Below, in pieces: positions 28,647 to 36,662 of a stretch of 64,000 nucleotides of DNA. The notes below the pieces were generated by a model that worked only from the letters and a program-made list of their open reading frames with translations, made no database searches and was not told where the DNA came from. The position numbers were made by a program, and so were the translations under genes. The stretch is from the NCBI RefSeq assembly GCF_030159095.1, contig NZ_BRXS01000002.1, positions 806,001 through 870,000 of the forward strand, written 5' to 3'. Origin of the DNA: Roseisolibacter agri (GTDB taxonomy: Bacteria; Gemmatimonadota; Gemmatimonadetes; Gemmatimonadales; Gemmatimonadaceae). Position 1 is the first letter of the stretch, and every line of letters starts with the position of its first letter.

Positions 28647-31331
28647 CTACTCGCTCCGCAGCGCCAGCACGGGGTCCAGCCGCGCCGCGCGGCGCGCCGG
28701 GCCCACGCTCGCCGCCCCGGCGACGAGCAGCAGCACCGCGCCCACCGCCGCGAACGTCAGCGGATCGGTCGGCTCCGTCTGGAAGAGGATCGCGCGCAGC
28801 GCGCCCGCGGTGACGTACGCGCCCGCGCCGCCGATCACCACGCCGACCACCGCCAGCCGCACGCCGCGCGCGAGCACGCCGCGCACCACGCGCCGCGGCT
28901 GCGCGCCGAGCGCGAGCTGCACGCCGATCTCGCGCGTGCGCTGCGCGACGCCGAACGCGATCAGCCCGTACAGGCCCACGGCCGCCAGCGCGAGCGCCGC
29001 CGTCGCGAACAGCCCGAACACCAGCACCGTCAGCCGCGGCTGCGCGGTCGCGTCGGACACCAGCTGCGCCAGCGGCTGGACGCGCGCCACCGGGAGCGTC
29101 GGGTCGAGCGCCGCGACCTCGCGCCGCACGGCGGCCGTCAGCGCGGCGGCGTCACCCGTCGCGCGGATGGTGAGCCACATCGACGGGAAGGCGAAGCGCG
29201 ACTGCGAGAAGTAGATCGTGGGCGCCGGCGCGGAGTCCACCGCCAGCAGCCGCGCGTCGCTGACGACGCCGATGACGCGCGCGGTCTGCCCGTTGCCCAG
29301 GCGCAGCCGCTGGCCGACCGCGGGCGCGTTGGGCCAGGCGCGCCGCGCCAGCGTCTCGCTGATCACCAGCGTGCGCTCGGAGCCGCGCGGCGCCGAGGCG
29401 TCGCTGGCGTCGTACAGGCGCCCCTGGCGCAGCGTGATGCCGAGGGCGGGGAAGTAGCCCGTGGTCACCGCGCGCCACGACGCGATCGGGTACTCCGACC
29501 TGTTCGCCGGCTCGCGCCCGAGCGCGGCCCACCCCATCGCCGTGTTGCCGCCGCCGTACGGCGCGATGTTCGTCGCGCCCACCGCGCGCACGCCGGGCAG
29601 CCCGCGCAGGCGCTCCGTCAGCTGGTCGAAGAAGGCAACCACCTGCGCCGGCTGGTAGCGGTCCTCGGGCAGCACGATCGAGCCGGTGAGCACCTGCTCG
29701 CTCGAGAAGCCGAGGTCCACGCGCATCAGCCGCAGGAAGCTCCCGCCGACGAGCCCCGCGCTCACCAGCATCAGCGTCGCCAGCGCGACCGAGCCGACGA
29801 TCAGCACGTTGCGCATCGCGCCGGCGTCGGCGAGGCGCGTGCCGCTGCGCAGCAGCGCGTGCAGCGCGGGCCCCGTCCCCGTGCGCGCGCGGCGCGACGG
29901 CGACGCCGCACGCGCCAGCCGCGCCGCCGGCGCGAGCCCGAACACGAGCCCGGTGACCACGCACGCCGCGAGCGCGAAGCCGAGCACGCGCCAGTCGAGC
30001 CGCATCGTCGAGAGCAGCGGGATCGCGGCGCTGCCGGTGCGGCGCACGAGCGGCACCGCGGCGGCGGACAGCGCCACGCCCACCGCGCCGCCGAGCAGCG
30101 ACAGCAGCACGCTCTCGGTGAGCAGCTGCCGCACGATGCGGCCGCGTCCCGCGCCCAGCGCGGCGCGCACCGCCATCTGCCGCTCGCGCGCGGTCGCGCG
30201 TGCCAGCAGCAGGCTCGCGACGTTCGCGCAGGCCATCGCCAGCAGCAGCCCCACGGCCACCAGCAGCGTGACGACGCGGGCGCGCATCTCCGGGCTCACG
30301 TACCACTCGGTGAGCGGCCGCACGCGCGCGCCCCAGTCGGTGTTGGACGTGGGATGGTCGCGCGCGAGCTGCGCCGCGATGGCGGAGAGCTCGCGGCGCG
30401 CCTGCTCCTCCGTCGCGCCGGGCGCGAGCCGCCCGATCATCGCGTCCATCCGCCGGTCCGCGCGCGGCCAGCTCATCGACGGCGCGAGCGGCGTCCACAC
30501 CTGCACCTGGCCGGGGAAGTCGAAGCCGCGCGGCATCACGCCGATGACGCGATAGCGCACGCCGTCGAGCTGCACGGTGCGCTCGAGGATGCGCGGATCG
30601 CCGGCGAAGCGCTGCTGCCAGAGGTCGTGGCTCAGCACCGCGACGCGCTGGTCGCCGCCGGGCGCGGTCTCCTCGGGCGTGAACGTGCGCCCCAGGATCG
30701 GTGCGACGCCGAGCACGGGGAAGAAGCCGTGCGTCGCGCCGGCGCCGACGAGCTGCTCGGGGCCCGCGTCGCTCATCAGGTTCGCGGTGCGCCCGGCGAA
30801 CGCGGCGACGCGCGAGAAGCGCCGCGTGCGCGCGGCCCAGTCCAGGTAGTTCGGCTCCGACACGGAGAACGCCTGCCGGCTCGGCGTCTCCTCCCACACG
30901 ATCGCGAGGCGATCGGGCTCGAGGAACGGGAGGGGGCGCAGCAGCACCGCGTCGGCGATGCCGAAGATCGTCGTCGAGGCGCCGAGCCCGATGGCGAGCG
31001 TCAGCACCGCCACCAGCGTGAAGCGCGGGCTCGCGCGCAGCTGCCGAAGCGCGTAGCGCGCGTCCTGCGCCAGCTCCTCCAGCCAGCGCGTGCGGCGATA
31101 CGCGCGGTCGCGCGAGCGGCCGATCTCGCGGCACTCGGCGCCGATGCGCGCCGGGTCGCCGAAGCGGGCGCGCGCCTGCGCACGCGCCTCGGCCGGCGCG
31201 ACGCCGCGCGCGCGCAGCTCGGCCTCCAGCCGCTCCAGGTGATGCGCGAGCTCGTCGTCGACCTCGCGCTCGACGGTGGGCTTCCAGAGGAGCGCGCGCA
31301 ACTCGCGGGCGAAGCGTCCCAGCTCGGGCAT
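28647..31331 (-). CDS. ADOP-type orphan permease protein 2
   Basis: An 894-residue protein with the same layout as the permease at 25486: soluble N-terminal motif (VDDELAHHLERLEAELRARG, RARFGDPARI), TM1 (~97-120, VLTLAIGLGASTTIFGIADA), MacB_PCD, FtsX helices, second MacB_PCD and FtsX half. The loop HDLWQQRFAGDPRILERTVQ is characteristic of ADOP proteins. The ATG at 31331 lies 21 bases after the stop of its own PadR regulator. The two ADOP/PadR pairs are paralogous tandem units in one direction. Confidence 0.92.
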   Translation of the reverse strand: MPELGRFARELRALLWKPTVEREVDDELAHHLERLEAELRARGVAPAEARAQARARFGDPARIGAECREIGRSRDRAYRRTRWLEELAQDARYALRQLRASPRFTLVAVLTLAIGLGASTTIFGIADAVLLRPLPFLEPDRLAIVWEETPSRQAFSVSEPNYLDWAARTRRFSRVAAFAGRTANLMSDAGPEQLVGAGATHGFFPVLGVAPILGRTFTPEETAPGGDQRVAVLSHDLWQQRFAGDPRILERTVQLDGVRYRVIGVMPRGFDFPGQVQVWTPLAPSMSWPRADRRMDAMIGRLAPGATEEQARRELSAIAAQLARDHPTSNTDWGARVRPLTEWYVSPEMRARVVTLLVAVGLLLAMACANVASLLLARATARERQMAVRAALGAGRGRIVRQLLTESVLLSLLGGAVGVALSAAAVPLVRRTGSAAIPLLSTMRLDWRVLGFALAACVVTGLVFGLAPAARLARAASPSRRARTGTGPALHALLRSGTRLADAGAMRNVLIVGSVALATLMLVSAGLVGGSFLRLMRVDLGFSSEQVLTGSIVLPEDRYQPAQVVAFFDQLTERLRGLPGVRAVGATNIAPYGGGNTAMGWAALGREPANRSEYPIASWRAVTTGYFPALGITLRQGRLYDASDASAPRGSERTLVISETLARRAWPNAPAVGQRLRLGNGQTARVIGVVSDARLLAVDSAPAPTIYFSQSRFAFPSMWLTIRATGDAAALTAAVRREVAALDPTLPVARVQPLAQLVSDATAQPRLTVLVFGLFATAALALAAVGLYGLIAFGVAQRTREIGVQLALGAQPRRVVRGVLARGVRLAVVGVVIGGAGAYVTAGALRAILFQTEPTDPLTFAAVGAVLLLVAGAASVGPARRAARLDPVLALRSE

Positions 31332-31352
31332 CGGTCCCTCGCGGTCGGACGG

Positions 31353-31694
31353 TCAGGTGGCGTCGATCGGGGCGTGCAGGATGCGGCCGACCGCGTCGGC
31401 GAAGCGGCTCCACTGCGCCGTCTCGACGGCCAGGCGCGCGCGTCCCTCGTCGGTGAGCTGGTAGAGCTTCACGCGACGGCGCGTCTCCGAGAGCCCCCAT
31501 TCGGCCGCGATCCACCCGCGCCGCTCGAGGCGGTAGAGGGCGGGGTAGAGCGAGCCCTCCTCGATGCGCAGCGCGTCGGCGCCCATCGCCTCCAGCCAGC
31601 GCGCGATGGCGTAGCCGTGGCGCGGCCCCCAGGCGAGGGTCTTGAGGACCAGCGTGTCGAGCGTGCCGTGGAGCAGCTCGGTCGGATCGGCCAT
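31353..31694 (-). CDS. PadR-family regulator 2
   Basis: A 113-residue PadR repressor (GTLDTLVLKTLAWGPRHGYA, IEEGSLYPALYRLERRGWIA, RRVKLYQLTDEGR). The start is ATG 31694 with AAGGGG 5 bases upstream; an in-frame GTG at 31700 overlaps that ribosome site. Upstream on this strand are TTGACT (31743-31748) and the palindrome TAGGCCTA (31713-31720), which may be the promoter -35 and an operator, but no matching -10 is clear. It is paired with the downstream ADOP permease. Confidence 0.92.
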   Translation of the reverse strand: MADPTELLHGTLDTLVLKTLAWGPRHGYAIARWLEAMGADALRIEEGSLYPALYRLERRGWIAAEWGLSETRRRVKLYQLTDEGRARLAVETAQWSRFADAVGRILHAPIDAT

Positions 31695-31787
31695 GAACAC
31701 CCCTTGATGGTCTAGGCCTACGGTGCAACTCCATCCCTAGATAGTCAAGGTGTGCCCCGCGCGGTGCATCGGGCGTATCGTCGCGCC

Positions 31788-32411
31788 ATGCCTCGATCCC
31801 ACCTGGTCGCCGCGCTCCTCCTCGCGTCCGCGACCGTGACCGCAACGGCGGGCGCGCAGCCGGCGGACTCCGTCCACCAGGGGTTCTGGATCGGTGTCGG
31901 CGCCGGCACCGGCTGGCAGTCGTTCGAGTGCGTGACCTGTGGGCCGCCGCCGGTGCCCGCGAAGTGGCGCAGCGGCCGGAGCGGCGGCGGCTACCTCGCG
32001 ATGGGCGGCACGCTGCGCCCCAACCTGCTGCTCGGCGGCGAGATCGCGGTCAACCTCAACGCCGCCGAGGAGCCGAGCGCGTCGGTCGGACACGTGGGCG
32101 TGGTCGGGCAGCTGTATCCCACGCGCGGGCGCCGGCTCTTCCTGCGCGCGGGCGTCGGCGTCGGCGTCGCGATCCTGGTCGATCCCGCGCGCGGCTTCCC
32201 CGAAGACGAGGAGCTCGGGAGCGGCGGCCTCGCGTTCCGCGCCGGCATCGGCTACGACGTGCGCCTGGGCGGACGCTTCGCGCTCGCGCCGTACGTGGAC
32301 GTTATGCAGGCGCTCGCGTCGGGCGACGTGCGGACGGTCGACGGCCGTGCCTACCGCGGCCCGCGGAACCCCGCCGCGCTGCAGGCGGGGCTGAGCCTCA
32401 ACTGGTACTGA
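31788..32411 (+). CDS. Outer-membrane beta-barrel protein, function unknown
   Basis: A 207-residue protein: signal peptide (~1-24, cleavage near AGAQP), then alternating strands (GFWIGVGAGTGWQS, LLLGGEIAVNLN, LFLRAGVGVGVAIL, GLAFRAGIGYDVRLG) and a terminal strand AGLSLNWY with an aromatic C-terminus, as needed for barrel insertion. It resembles small OmpW/OmpA-like 8-strand barrels. The start is ATG 31788, which opens a good signal peptide. It is 6 bases before the DUF3179 gene, so probably co-transcribed with it. Confidence 0.72.
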   Translation: MPRSHLVAALLLASATVTATAGAQPADSVHQGFWIGVGAGTGWQSFECVTCGPPPVPAKWRSGRSGGGYLAMGGTLRPNLLLGGEIAVNLNAAEEPSASVGHVGVVGQLYPTRGRRLFLRAGVGVGVAILVDPARGFPEDEELGSGGLAFRAGIGYDVRLGGRFALAPYVDVMQALASGDVRTVDGRAYRGPRNPAALQAGLSLNWY

Positions 32412-32417
32412 CCGCCG

Positions 32418-33560
32418 ATGAAGCGCCTCTTCCTCGTGGGCATCGCGTGCCTGGTGATCTTCGAGATCGCCAACGTCTGGCTCGTGATGCCGCTGCCCGG
32501 CAGCCAGCGCCTGCGCAGCATCGACGTCGCGTACGCCCTGTACGGCGCGCGCTGGGCGGTGCGCGCGGTGTGCGCCGCGCTGATCCTCGCGGGACTGCGC
32601 GCCGCGTGGCGCGCGCCGGGCCGACGGCGGTGGATCGTGCCCGCGTCGCTCGCGGTCGCGGCGGCGGTCGTCTGGGCCGCCAACGTGCGCATGGCCGCCG
32701 ACCACATGTTCCGGCGGCCGAAGCGCCTCGTGATGGCGCCCGCCGCGCGCAGCACGGTGGATCCCAACCGGCTGGTGGTGGGCATCGAGATCGACGGCGA
32801 CGCGCGCGCCTACCCGCTGCAGTACCTCGGCTACCACCACCAGGTGCGCGACAGCGTCGGCGGCCGGCCGGTGCTGGTGAGCTACTGCACGGTGTGCCGC
32901 TCGGGGCGCGTGTTCGACCCGATCGTCGACGGGCGCGCGGAGACGTTCCGGCTGGTGGGGATGGACCACTGGAACGCGATGTTCGAGGACCACACCACGC
33001 GCAGCTGGTGGCGGCAGGCGAGCGGCGCGGCGATCGTCGGCGCGCGCACGGGCGCGACGCTGCGCGAGCTGCCGAGCCGCCAGACGACGCTGAAGCTCTG
33101 GCTGGCGATGCATCCGCACAGCCTCGTGATGCAGCCCGACAGCGCGTCGCTGAAGCGCTACGCGAAGAACTTCGACTACGAGAGCGGCGCCAGCCGCAGC
33201 ACGCTCACCGGCACGGACACGGTGTCGTGGCGCGAGAAGGCGTGGGTGGTGGGCCTGTCGCTCGGCGGCGAGCACCGCGCGTACGACTGGAACCGCCTGC
33301 GCCGCGAGCGCGTGGTGAACGACGTGGTGGGCGGCACGCCGGTGGTGGTCGCGATGGCCGACGACCGCGCGAGCTTCGTCGCCTTCACGCGCCCCGATCC
33401 CGAGACGCGCTTCGCGCTGCGCGGCGACTCGCTGGTGGGCGGTGGCCGCAGCTACGCGCTCACCGGCCGCGGCGCGACGGACGCGCTGACGCCCGTGACG
33501 GCGTACCAGGAGTTCTGGCACAGCTGGCGGACGTTCCATCCGGGGACGACGACGTACTGA
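32418..33560 (+). CDS. DUF3179-domain membrane protein
   Basis: A 380-residue protein. Three N-terminal hydrophobic helices (~4-25, ~36-60, ~72-92) anchor a DUF3179 domain (~105-375) with VSYCTVCRSGRVFDP (two conserved Cys), GMDHWNAMFEDHTTRSWWRQ and YAYDWNRL-type motifs (here YDWNRL). The function of DUF3179 is not established; the CxxC could be a redox or metal site. It ends at the left edge of family A copy A2. Confidence 0.85.
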   Translation: MKRLFLVGIACLVIFEIANVWLVMPLPGSQRLRSIDVAYALYGARWAVRAVCAALILAGLRAAWRAPGRRRWIVPASLAVAAAVVWAANVRMAADHMFRRPKRLVMAPAARSTVDPNRLVVGIEIDGDARAYPLQYLGYHHQVRDSVGGRPVLVSYCTVCRSGRVFDPIVDGRAETFRLVGMDHWNAMFEDHTTRSWWRQASGAAIVGARTGATLRELPSRQTTLKLWLAMHPHSLVMQPDSASLKRYAKNFDYESGASRSTLTGTDTVSWREKAWVVGLSLGGEHRAYDWNRLRRERVVNDVVGGTPVVVAMADDRASFVAFTRPDPETRFALRGDSLVGGGRSYALTGRGATDALTPVTAYQEFWHSWRTFHPGTTTY

Positions 33561-33563
33561 AGC

Positions 33564-33824
33564 GCTGCGTGCGGCGTGCTGCGTGCTGCGTGTACGGCCA
33601 CTCGGGATGCGTCGCAGCGCCGGTCCTGTCAGCCTTTGGGGAGGATGCGGATGCTCCGGATGGTGCGGATGCTCCGGATCGCTCCGAGCGGCGGCGACGC
33701 CCCATGCGCCACAAGGAGCAATCCGCACGATCCGCCGGATCCGGAGCATCCGTATCCTCTCCAACAGGCAATAGGGGCCGGCGCGAGAGTGCGGCCACGC
33801 AGCACGCAGCACGCAGCACGCAGC
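33564..33824. repeat. Family A intergenic palindrome, copy A2
   Basis: The outer ends are inverted: GCTGCGTGC...GCTGCGTG (33564-33592) and CACGCAGCACGCAGC-type repeats (33796-33824). The inner arms are GGGGAGGATGCGGATGCTCC (33639 on) and GGAGCATCCGTATCCTCTCC (33742 on), around a GGCGGCGACGCCCC core. It fills the whole convergent gap between the DUF3179 gene and topA, 4-5 bases from each stop. Confidence 0.92.
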
Positions 33825-33829
33825 GGTCG

Positions 33830-36307
33830 TCAGCCCCGCGCCGCCGTGTAGTCGCACGCTGGATGTCGTGCGCACTCCCAGAATGACGACGCGCCATCGG
33901 CCGAGCGGCGCTCGAGGACCACGCCGCCACAGTGGGGGCAGGGCTGCGCGCGGCGGCGGGCGCCCACGAGGAGCGTGAACCCGCACGCGCGGTCCGTGCA
34001 CGCCCAGAAGGGCGCCTCGCCGCTCGGCGTCACGACATCCAGCGTCGCGCTGGAGCAGCGCGGACACGGGCGGTCGGTGGCGTCGCGCGCGGTGGGGCGG
34101 GACGACGCGGCGGGCACGCGCTCCGCGGCGGGCGGCGGCGCGGCGACCGCGCGCTTCGCGCCGGCGCGCTGGGTCGTCGAGGTCTTCGCGGCGCGCTTGA
34201 CGGCACTCTTCGTCGCGCGCGCCGGCACAGCCGCCGCATCGGGCGTCGCCGTCGCAGTCGGCGCGGGGCCGCGCTCCGCGTACGTGCACGGCCGCTCCGC
34301 CGCGCCGTAGCGCACGCAGCCCCAGAACGGCGTCATCTTCCCGATCTTCTTCTCGATGAGCGCCGAGTGGCACGTCGGGCACGCGCCGGGGCGCACCTTC
34401 GCGCGCACGTCGCGCGTCATGCGGCACGCGGGGCAGGCGAGGAAGCTCCCCTTGCCCTTCTTCCGCGCGATCTTGCGGTACGTCGCCTCGCCGCAGCGGT
34501 CGCAGCGCACCGTCGTCTCCTCCGCGGCGCCGCCGCCACCGCCGGGGCGCCGCGCGCGCAGGCCGTGCGCCTGGCGGTACTCCGCGCCCAGCTGGTGCGC
34601 GCGCGCCATCGCCGCGCGAAACGCGTCGTACCACGCGCGCAGGTACGCCGGCCGCGTCGCCGCGCCGCCCTCGATCGCGTCGAGCTGCGCCTCCATCTCC
34701 GCCGTGTAGCGCTCCGTCACGAGGTCGGGGAAGGTGTGCGACATCAGGCCGTCCACCTGCAGCCCGAACTCGGTCGGCTGCAGGAACTTCTTGCCCTTGC
34801 CGCCCGCCAGCTCGCGCACGTAGTCGCGCTTCAGCAGCGTCTCGATGATCCCCGCGAACGTCGCCGGCCGCCCGATGCCCGACGTCTCCAGCTTCTTGAT
34901 CAGCGCGCCCTGGTCGTAGCGCGACGGCGGCGTCGTCTGCTTCTCGTGCACCAGCAGGTCCGTCGGCGAGAGCACCTGGCCCGGCGCGAGCGCGGGCAGC
35001 ACGACGTCCTCCTGCCGCGAGTACGGCCCCCAGAACACGAGGAAGCCCGGCTCGCGCAGCACCGCGCCCTCCGCCACCCACGCGATCGGGCCGCTGTCGA
35101 TCCACACCGTCGTGCGGTCGAACACCGCCGGCTTCGCCTGCGACGCGAGGAAGCGCGCGCGGATCATGGCGTACAGCTTCGCGGCCTGCGGCGGCGGCGC
35201 GTCCTCGCCCTCGAGGTGCGTGGGGCGGATCGCCTCGTGCGCGTCCTGCGCGCCGGCCTTCGGCGCGCGCGCGCGCGGCGCCTGCGCGGGCAGCGTCTCG
35301 GAGTGGTGCGCGGCCATGAACGCGCGCGCCATGTCCACCGCGTCGTCCGACACGCGCGTCGAGTCGGTGCGGTGATACGTGATGAGCCCCGCCTCGAAGA
35401 GCGCCTGCGCCGCGTCCATCGCCTGCTTGGCCGAGAGGCGGAGCTTGCGGCTGGCGTCCTGCTGGAGCGTGGAGGTCGTGTACGGCGGCGGCGGCCGGCG
35501 CTCGGTGCGCCGCGGCTCGACGCCGCGCACGCGGTGCGCGTGCGCGCGCGCGGTCGCCAGCACCGCCTCGGCCTCCTCGCGCGAGGCGTACTGCTTCGGC
35601 GCCAGGCGCCCTTCTCCCGAGCGCCGCGAGGGATCGTCGGGCTCGCGTCCGTCCGTGTCCGGCTGGCTCGCCTGTTCCTTCGGGTCCGCCGGCACGAACG
35701 CCGACAGCCCCTCGGCGTACGTCGTCTCGAGCGTCCAGTAGGTGCGCGCCGCGAAGGCGAGGATCTCGCGCTCGCGCTCGCAGAGCAGGTGCAGCGCGGG
35801 CGTCTGGCAGCGCCCCGCGGACTGCGCGCCGGCGGGCCAGCAGATCTCCTTGGAGCAGTCGAAGCCCACGATGCGGTCGAGCACGCGGCGCGAGCGCTGC
35901 GCGTCCACGCGGCGCATGTCCACGGGGCGCGGCGACGCGACGGCCGCGCGCACGGCGGCGGCGGTGATCTCGCGGAACTCGATGCGCGACGCGGCGCGCG
36001 CGGGGAGCTTGAGCTGCCGCGCGAGGTGCCACGCGATCGCCTCGCCCTCGCGGTCGGGGTCGGACGCCAGCAGCACCTGGTCGTACCCGCCGCCCTGCAC
36101 GGCCGCGCGCAGCGTCTTCACGATCTCGGCGCCCTTGCCGCGCAGGACGTACTGCTCCTCGAGCGTGTCGAGGTTCACGCCGTAGTCCTTGGGCGGCAGG
36201 TCGGCGACGTGGCCGAACGACGCCTTGACCGTGTAGCCCGGTCCGAGAAAGGCGGTGAGCTTCTTCGCCTTGTTCGGCGACTCGACGATGACGAGGGTCC
36301 TGGGCAC
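33830..36307 (-). CDS. topA: DNA topoisomerase I (type IA)
   Basis: An 825-residue enzyme that relaxes negative supercoils. The N-terminal Toprim has VIVESPNKAKK and the DPDREGEAIAWHL metal motif. The catalytic Tyr is ~311 in LITYHRTDSTRVS, and GIGRPATFAGIIETL is conserved. The C-terminus has four Cys4 zinc ribbons (first pair CDRCG/CPAC; then CPTC, CPRC and CPHC sets) separated by a Lys/Ala/Thr-rich basic stretch. The start is GTG 36307 (VPRTLVIVES); the open frame continues upstream only through repeat A3. The gene is bracketed on both sides by family A elements. Confidence 0.96.
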   Translation of the reverse strand: MPRTLVIVESPNKAKKLTAFLGPGYTVKASFGHVADLPPKDYGVNLDTLEEQYVLRGKGAEIVKTLRAAVQGGGYDQVLLASDPDREGEAIAWHLARQLKLPARAASRIEFREITAAAVRAAVASPRPVDMRRVDAQRSRRVLDRIVGFDCSKEICWPAGAQSAGRCQTPALHLLCEREREILAFAARTYWTLETTYAEGLSAFVPADPKEQASQPDTDGREPDDPSRRSGEGRLAPKQYASREEAEAVLATARAHAHRVRGVEPRRTERRPPPPYTTSTLQQDASRKLRLSAKQAMDAAQALFEAGLITYHRTDSTRVSDDAVDMARAFMAAHHSETLPAQAPRARAPKAGAQDAHEAIRPTHLEGEDAPPPQAAKLYAMIRARFLASQAKPAVFDRTTVWIDSGPIAWVAEGAVLREPGFLVFWGPYSRQEDVVLPALAPGQVLSPTDLLVHEKQTTPPSRYDQGALIKKLETSGIGRPATFAGIIETLLKRDYVRELAGGKGKKFLQPTEFGLQVDGLMSHTFPDLVTERYTAEMEAQLDAIEGGAATRPAYLRAWYDAFRAAMARAHQLGAEYRQAHGLRARRPGGGGGAAEETTVRCDRCGEATYRKIARKKGKGSFLACPACRMTRDVRAKVRPGACPTCHSALIEKKIGKMTPFWGCVRYGAAERPCTYAERGPAPTATATPDAAAVPARATKSAVKRAAKTSTTQRAGAKRAVAAPPPAAERVPAASSRPTARDATDRPCPRCSSATLDVVTPSGEAPFWACTDRACGFTLLVGARRRAQPCPHCGGVVLERRSADGASSFWECARHPACDYTAARG

Positions 36308-36351
36308 GGCGATACGGCGGGTGCGGATGTGGTGCCCGAAATCTAACGTCG

Positions 36352-36662
36352 GCTGCGTGCTGCGTGCTGCGTGCTGCGTGCTGCGTGCACGACCGCTCGA
36401 GACGCGTCGGCTCGGCGGCCCTCTGTCTATTGGGGAGGATGCGGATGCTCCGGATCGGAACGGATCATTCGGATCGCTGCTCGCGGCGGCGCGGTGCCGT
36501 GCACCTCGAGGAGCGATCCGGAGCATCCGCCATCATCCGGAGCATCCGCATCCCTCCCGGAGGCAAACGGCGTCCGGTGCATCGGTGCCGGCCGCGCAGC
36601 ACGCAGCACGCAGCACGCAGCACGCAGCACGCAGCACGCTTCAGGATCCGCAGCCCGCAGCG
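36352..36662. repeat. Family A intergenic palindrome, copy A3
   Basis: The left end has five exact GCTGCGT units (36352-36386) and the right end has five ACGCAGC units (36601-36635). The inner arms are TGGGGAGGATGCGGATGCTC (36431 on) against GAGCATCCGCATCCCTCCCG (36540 on), around a GGCGGCGCGGTGCCGTGC core. The far right GGATCCGCAGCCCGCAG also recurs at copy A4. It lies between the start of topA and the stop of a histidine kinase gene. Confidence 0.93.

Noticed and set aside
36308-36526. N-terminal extension of topoisomerase I
   Set aside because: The frame stays open, but it is translated repeat A3; the Toprim domain begins at the GTG at 36307.
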